Part shown: positions 24,266 to 28,393 of the stretch, in pieces
How positions within the stretch are numbered: the first letter of the stretch is position 1
How the letters are laid out: each line of letters opens with the position of its first letter
Source: JALORV01 sp963769745
Lineage (GTDB): Bacteria > Pseudomonadota > Gammaproteobacteria > Burkholderiales > Burkholderiaceae_F
Length of the DNA: 28,393 nucleotides
Reading direction: 5' to 3'
NCBI GenBank assembly: GCA_963769745.1
Contig: CAVYNB010000037.1
Span: 1-28,393, forward strand
Position numbers and translations under genes: made by a program
Notes under the pieces: generated by a model
What the model was told of the DNA's origin: nothing
The model's input: only the letters and a program-made list of their open reading frames with translations
Databases searched by the model: none

Positions 24266-25168
24266 TCAGCCCGGCGGGGCGCCACGTTCCGCGGCAAGCG
24301 CGATGAAGTCCCCTGCGAAGCTGCCGAGCTTGGCTGAGAGCGCGGCCTTCTGCTCCGGGGTCGCCGAGTTGATCAGCTGTGCAATCAGTTCGGCATTGCC
24401 TGTCCGGAACTGCTCGATGCCGCGCCGGCGTTCGGGGTCGGGCGGGCTCTGCAACTGCGCGAAGTAGGTCCTCAACCAATGCGTCGCCGTCGCCTCGGAC
24501 GGCCGCTCGGTCTGGATTCTCTGCAGTACGGCGAGCAGTTCACGTTGCCGACGCTCGCGCTCCTCGATCCACCAGCCGGCGTTGTCCGGACGCTGTGCGA
24601 GTGAGGTGCGCACCAGTTCGAGCTGTTCTCGTGTCAGGCTGCCGAACCAGAAGTCGGCGCGCTCGGCGTACTTCTTGACGCGCTCGTCCAGGGATTCCTT
24701 GCCGGCAAACTGGACGAGTTCGCGCCGCGCCTTCGAGTTGTCACTGGCGAGCTTGCGCTGCAGTCGTGCAATCTGGTCGGGCGACAGTGTCAGCGCGAGC
24801 TGCGCCAGATCGGGCGCCGCGCGTTCGCCGAGGGCCGCCAGGCGGGCGTTGATGGCCTGGTTGAACGCCATCACATCGCCCGCGGTCACCGGGCCGTCGA
24901 GCTTGCGGCGCGTGGTCTCGATCAGCTCCGCGTAGTCGCGCAGTTGGGTCGAGCGATGCCATGCGACCAGCGCGGTGGCGCGCTCCTTGACGAGTTGTTG
25001 CTGTTCGTCGGTCAGGCCGACATAGCCGTCGAGCGAGTACGCCACCAGCGTATCGGCATAGTTGTAACCGAGGCGCACGCCGGTGCTGCAGGCCGACAGC
25101 CACAGCGCGACGGCCAGCAGCAGCCAGTGGCCGGCAGAAACGTGCGGTGACTTAGAATCGCGGCGCAA
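24266..25168 (-). CDS. DUF6279-like lipoprotein
   Basis: The protein has 300 residues. A signal peptide (MRRDSKSPHV then a hydrophobic stretch) ends in a lipobox LSAC with Cys27. The rest is mostly alpha-helical and charged, beginning STGVRLGYNYADTLVAYSLD, which I associate with the DUF6279 lipoprotein family of proteobacteria. No function is known to me. No ATG or GTG is suitably placed. The start is a TTG at 25168, because it has a near-perfect AGGAGGT just before it on the minus strand. It is divergent from glmU, whose start is 17 bases away on the other strand. Confidence 0.8.
   Translation of the reverse strand: MRRDSKSPHVSAGHWLLLAVALWLSACSTGVRLGYNYADTLVAYSLDGYVGLTDEQQQLVKERATALVAWHRSTQLRDYAELIETTRRKLDGPVTAGDVMAFNQAINARLAALGERAAPDLAQLALTLSPDQIARLQRKLASDNSKARRELVQFAGKESLDERVKKYAERADFWFGSLTREQLELVRTSLAQRPDNAGWWIEERERRQRELLAVLQRIQTERPSEATATHWLRTYFAQLQSPPDPERRRGIEQFRTGNAELIAQLINSATPEQKAALSAKLGSFAGDFIALAAERGAPPG
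25153..25164 (+). promoter_or_regulatory. Possible glmU -10 box
   Basis: TAGAAT (25153-25158) followed by CGCGGC repeats the pattern seen before ubiJ, ubiB and hemE. It lies inside the start of the DUF6279 gene, 27 bases before the glmU ATG. No clear -35 box. Confidence 0.35.
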
Positions 25169-25185
25169 TCTACCTCCTGCGCACA

Positions 25186-26569
25186 ATGAACATCGTGATT
25201 CTCGCGGCCGGGCAGGGCAAGCGCATGCGCTCGTCGTTGCCCAAGGTGCTGCATCCCATCGCGGGACGGCCGATGTTAGCGCACGTGATCGACACCGCGC
25301 GTGTCGTGTCGAAGTACCAGCCCAACCCGCGCATCGTCGTCGTCGTCGGTCACGGTGCCGAGTCCGTTCGCGCGGCATTCGAGACGGAACGCGACGTCAG
25401 CTTCGTGCTGCAGGAGCCGCAGCTCGGCACCGGGCATGCGGTGATGCAGGCGCTGCCGCTTCTGGCCGACGACACGCACACGCTGGTGCTGTATGGCGAC
25501 GTGCCGCTGGTGGCGGCCGCCACGCTGCGCGCTGATGGTCGCCGCAGGCCGCGAAGTGGCGGCTCCTGACGGTGCTGCTCGACAACCCGCAGGGCTACGG
25601 CCGCATTGTGCGCGGCGACGGCCACGTGCTGCGCATCGTCGAGCACAAGGACGCGACGCCGGCCGAGCGCGCGCGTGCGCGAGGTCAACACCGGCATTCT
25701 GGTCGCGCCGACCGCGTCGCCTGAAGACGCTGGCTGGCGCGGCTGTCGAACGACAACGCGCAGCGCGAGTACTACCTGACCGACGTCGTCGGCGCAGGCG
25801 GTCGCCGATGGCGTGGCGGTGGCGGCAGCGCAGGCCGGAGTCGATCCGAGGAGACGCTCGGCGTCAACAGCCAAGGCGCAACTGGCGCAGCTGGAGCGTC
25901 TGTTCCAGCGCCGCTAGGCCGCGGCGCTGATGGAGCCGGCGTGACGCTGGCCGATCCGGCCCGCTTCGACCTGCGCGGCACGCTGAACTGCGGCAGCGAC
26001 GTCTAGATCGACATCGGCTGCGTGTTCGAGGGCGAGGTGCGGCTCGGCGACGGCGTGCGCATCGGTGCCCACTGCTGCTCCGCGACTGCGGTGATCGAGG
26101 CCGGCGCGGTGATCCACCGGCTTCCGCATTGATCGGGAGCCTCGGCGTGACGATCGGCGCCGGCGCGCTGGTCGGCCCCTACGCGCGGCTGCGGCCCGGT
26201 GCGCGGCTTGGCGCCGACGTGCACATCGGCAACTTCGTCGAGGTCAAGAACAGCACGCTGGGCGAGGGCAGCAAGGCCAATCACCTGGCCTACCTGGGCG
26301 ACGCCGACGTCGGCGCCGGGGTCAACTACGGCGCCGGCAGCATCACCGCCAACTACGACGGCGCCAACAAGCACCGCACCGTGATCGGCGACGGCGTCCA
26401 CGTCGGCAGCAACTGCGTGCTGGTGGCGCCGCTGACGGTGGGCGAGGGCGCGACGATCGGCGCCGGCAGCACGATCGGCAAGGACGCGCCGGCCGGGCAG
26501 CTGACCGTGGCGCGCGCCAAGCAGGTGTCGCTGGCGGGCTGGCAGCGGCCGGTCAAGAAGCCGAAGTAG
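25186..26569 (+). pseudogene. glmU: Bifunctional GlmU, broken by many frame changes and stops
   Basis: GlmU acetylates glucosamine-1-phosphate and then adds UMP to give UDP-GlcNAc for peptidoglycan and lipopolysaccharide. The start at ATG 25186 is normal, with the nucleotidyltransferase motif VILAAGQGKRMRSSLPKVLH and later QLGTGHAVMQA and YGDVPL. From about 25531 the frame changes repeatedly: near 25531, 25674, 25719, 25730, 25780-25870 and 26080-26130. In-register TAG triplets also occur at 25915-25917 and 26004-26006. From about 26129 the acyltransferase beta-helix is clean to the TAG at 26567-26569 (GPYARLRPGARLGADVHIGN, then NYGAGSITANYDGANKHRT). Family residues can be followed across the damaged part, so it was once a full gene. 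Since glmU is normally essential, poor sequence or a mis-join is more likely than true decay. Confidence 0.9.
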
Positions 26570-27047
26570 GCGCCGGCAGCGGCAGTTCGCTGCCGAAGCG
26601 GGCCCGGTCGACGACGAAGAAGGCGCGCACGTTGCGCACGTTGGCGTCGGCACTGAACAGCCGCGCGGCCAGCGCCGCGTAGGCCGGCATGTCGGTGGTG
26701 GCGACGATCAGCACGAAGTCGGGCCCCGGCGAGACGCGGTAGCACTGCTGCACCGCGGGCTCGGCCAGCGCGCGCGCCTCGAAGTCGGCCAGCCGCTCCT
26801 GCGCCTGCTGGTCCAGCGAGACCTCCACCACCGCCTGCAGCGCCGGCAGCCCGGCCTCGCGCAGCCGGCGCGGCGACAGCAGCGCGACGATCCGTTCGAC
26901 AAAACCCTCGGCCACCAGCCGCCGCACGCGCCGGTGGGCGGTGGCGGGCGAGACGTTCACGGCCTCGGCCAGCGCCTGGTTGGACCGGCTGGCGTCGGAT
27001 TGCAGGGCCGCCAGCAGGCGCAGATCGAGTGGGTCGAGCAGGCTCAT
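26553..27047 (-). CDS. Lrp/AsnC family transcriptional regulator
   Basis: The protein has 164 residues. The N-terminal helix-turn-helix (about 1-60: LDPLDLRLLAALQSDASRSN, then LAEAVNVSPATAHRRVRRLV) and the C-terminal RAM ligand-binding domain (about 70-150: LPALQAVVEVSLDQQAQERL, then YRVSPGPDFVLIVATTD) are both present. Such regulators respond to amino acids as dimers or octamers. Its stop lies 17 bases inside the end of glmU, so the genes overlap tail to tail. It is divergent from glmS, with an operator-like repeat at 27049-27061 one base before its ATG, which suggests autoregulation. The ATG has no ribosome binding site. Confidence 0.92.
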   Translation of the reverse strand: MSLLDPLDLRLLAALQSDASRSNQALAEAVNVSPATAHRRVRRLVAEGFVERIVALLSPRRLREAGLPALQAVVEVSLDQQAQERLADFEARALAEPAVQQCYRVSPGPDFVLIVATTDMPAYAALAARLFSADANVRNVRAFFVVDRARFGSELPLPAPTSAS

Positions 27048-27048
27048 C

Positions 27049-27061
27049 GTGAAATTATCAC
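27049..27061. promoter_or_regulatory. Operator-like palindrome at the Lrp-family gene
   Basis: GTGA-AATTA-TCAC is a 13-base interrupted palindrome lying one base before the regulator's ATG. On the minus strand it contains GATAAT (27052-27057 reversed), a possible -10 box. A regulator bound here would block its own promoter. Confidence 0.45.
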
Positions 27062-27081
27062 TAATTCAGCGTGCGACGGAT

Positions 27082-27109
27082 CTGACAAAGATTCATCCAG
27101 CATGATATT
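27082..27109 (+). promoter_or_regulatory. Possible glmS promoter
   Basis: CTGACA (27082-27087) and GATATT (27104-27109) are 16 bases apart in an AT-rich stretch. The transcript would have a leader of about 115 bases before glmS, which includes the inverted repeat at 27122-27137. Confidence 0.35.
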
Positions 27110-27121
27110 GAAACGAATTAA

Positions 27122-27137
27122 ACGTTCAAGAGAACGT
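27122..27137. repeat. Inverted repeat ACGTTC-AAGA-GAACGT
   Basis: A perfect 6-base inverted repeat with a 4-base centre lies in the regulator-glmS gap, just after the likely glmS promoter. It may be a protein-binding site; no owner is known. Confidence 0.4.
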
Positions 27138-27232
27138 CAAACACGAAAGCTCATTTCAATCTCTGGCGCCTAGCATTCAGCGCTGTGCACCCGGCGGCCG
27201 TGATCGCCGGGGCTGATTGAGGAGAGCTTTGC

Positions 27233-28393
27233 ATGTGTGGCATCGTCGGCGCGGTCGGTTCGCGCAACATCGTTCCGGTCCTGGTCGAGGGCCTGCGGCG
27301 CCTGGAGTACCGCGGCTACGACTCCTGCGGCGTGGCCGTGCACCAGGGCGGCGAGCTGCGCCGCAGCCGCAGCACCGAGCGGGTGGCCGAACTCGACAGC
27401 CTGGTGCGCGAGGACGGCGTGGCCGGCGAGACCGGCATCGCCCACACCCGCTGGGCCACGCACGGCGCGCCGGCGGTGCACAACGCCCACCCGCATTTCT
27501 CGCACGGGCCCGGCGCCGACGCGGCGAGCAAGCCGGCGCGCATCGCGCTGGTCCACAACGGCATCATCGAAAACTTCGAGCCGCTGCGCGCCGAGCTGCA
27601 GCAGCGCGGCTACGTCTTCGTCAGCCAGACCGACACCGAGGTGATCGTGCATCTGGTCGACTCGCTCTACGAAGGCGACCTGTTCGAGGCCGTGCAGCAG
27701 GCGGTGCTGCGGCTGCACGGGGCCTTTGCGATCGCGGTCTTCGCGCGCGACGAGCCGCACCGCGTGGTGGGCGCGCGCGAGGGCTCGCCGCTGGTGATGG
27801 GCGCCGGCCGCGGCGAGCGCGCCGGCGAGATGTTCCTGGCCTCCGACGCGATGGCGCTGGCCGGCGTGACCGACCAGATCTGCTACCTCGAGGAAGGCGA
27901 CGTGGTCGACCTGCAGCGCGGCGGCAAGCACTGGATCGTCTCGATGGACCGCGCCAGCGGCCGCTTCAGCCGCGTCGAGCGCGAGCTGCGCACCGTGCAG
28001 GCCCACAGCGGCGCGGCCGAGCTGGGGCCGTATCGCCACTACATGCAGAAGGAGATCTTCGAGCAGCCGCGCGCGCTGGCCGACACGCTCGAGGGCGTGC
28101 AGGGCTTCGACGCCGACCTGTTCGGCCCGGGCGCCGATGCCACGCTGCGCGCGGTCGACTCGGTGCTGATCCTGGCCTGCGGCACCAGCTACTACGCCGG
28201 CTGCACCGCCAAGTACTGGCTGGAGGCGATCGCCGGCATCCCGACCAGCGTCGAGGTGGCCAGCGAGTACCGCTATCGCGAGAGCGTGCCCAACCCGAAC
28301 TGCCTGGTCGTGACGATCACGCAGAGCGGCGAGACGGCCGACACGCTGGCCGCGCTGAAACACGCGAAAGGTCTCGGCATGCACCGCACGCTG
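27233..28393 (+). CDS. glmS: Glutamine-fructose-6-phosphate aminotransferase, 5' part
   Basis: GlmS makes glucosamine-6-phosphate from fructose-6-phosphate and glutamine, the first step toward UDP-GlcNAc, and so pairs with GlmU. The window ends after 387 codons of about 610. The glutaminase domain begins MCGIVGAVGSRNIVPVLVEG with Cys2 as the nucleophile, and shows RLEYRGYDSCGVAV, HTRWATHGAP and HNGIIENFEPL. The first sugar-isomerase (SIS) domain follows with ILACGTSYYAGCTAKYWLE and VTITQSGETADTLAAL. GAGGAG (27220-27225) precedes the ATG at seven bases. GC is higher than in genes on the left of the window. No frame break is seen. Confidence 0.96.
   Translation, partial: MCGIVGAVGSRNIVPVLVEGLRRLEYRGYDSCGVAVHQGGELRRSRSTERVAELDSLVREDGVAGETGIAHTRWATHGAPAVHNAHPHFSHGPGADAASKPARIALVHNGIIENFEPLRAELQQRGYVFVSQTDTEVIVHLVDSLYEGDLFEAVQQAVLRLHGAFAIAVFARDEPHRVVGAREGSPLVMGAGRGERAGEMFLASDAMALAGVTDQICYLEEGDVVDLQRGGKHWIVSMDRASGRFSRVERELRTVQAHSGAAELGPYRHYMQKEIFEQPRALADTLEGVQGFDADLFGPGADATLRAVDSVLILACGTSYYAGCTAKYWLEAIAGIPTSVEVASEYRYRESVPNPNCLVVTITQSGETADTLAALKHAKGLGMHRTL

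Noticed and set aside
27138..27232. glmS ribozyme in the glmS leader
   Set aside because: That ribozyme is known from Gram-positive bacteria; the leader here is short and shows no matching core.

Overview
The window is a 28.4 kb GC-rich piece of what looks like a betaproteobacterial chromosome, most probably Burkholderiales. The reasons are the sequence style of the F1 ATP synthase subunits, the three-haem cytochrome c5-family protein with its N-terminal anchor, the DUF971-ubiE-Tim44-ubiJ-ubiB block, and the glmU/Lrp/glmS end. This placement is by recognition only; no search was run.

Layout. (1) 1-5098: the distal part of the F1Fo ATP synthase operon, atpH (cut by the left edge and frame-broken), atpA, atpG, atpD (one frame break near its start) and atpC, closed by a strong terminator. 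The atpA-atpG gap is unusually long and carries two hairpins with the same loop sequence but different stems, plus a third hairpin. (2) 5127-6670: a UspA-type stress protein, a TonB-C-like lipoprotein and an Ala/Lys/Pro-rich secreted protein, followed by a second strong terminator. (3) 6667-10444: a DUF167 gene on the minus strand, divergent from hemE, then a 332-base gene-free stretch with DnaA-box-like sequences, then priA. (4) 10512-12194: a frame-broken COG4315-type lipoprotein, an ECF sigma factor and its membrane anti-sigma factor, forming a compact regulatory operon with its own terminator. (5) 12267-15749: a membrane-anchored triheme cytochrome c (minus), tRNA-Arg(CCG), a 3-hydroxyisobutyrate/L-threonate dehydrogenase-family enzyme, and a pirin (minus). 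(6) 15959-20416: DUF971, ubiE, a Tim44-like membrane protein, ubiJ and ubiB, a ubiquinone-biosynthesis neighbourhood. (7) 20551-25168: a large lipoprotein with an HExxH motif, a sodium:solute symporter with a His-rich tail, and a DUF6279-like lipoprotein (minus). (8) 25186-28393: glmU (badly broken in the middle), an Lrp/AsnC regulator (minus, overlapping the end of glmU) and the 5' part of glmS. glmU and glmS are the two ends of the UDP-GlcNAc pathway.

Much of the content serves respiration and energy: ATP synthase, ubiquinone synthesis, a triheme cytochrome and haem synthesis. Replication restart (priA) and amino-sugar supply for the cell wall are also present.

Quality of the sequence. Four genes (atpH, atpD, the COG4315 lipoprotein and glmU) show frame breaks in otherwise well-conserved proteins. 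Three look like isolated one- or two-base errors. The glmU damage is dense over about 600 bases (25531-26130) and coincides with a visible rise in GC and a change in codon style to its right, so a mis-join or a low-quality stretch there is a serious possibility. The most interesting non-coding signals are the paired hairpins in the ATP synthase operon, the hemE-priA gap, and a recurring -10-like box lying so close to start codons that leaderless transcripts are suggested.
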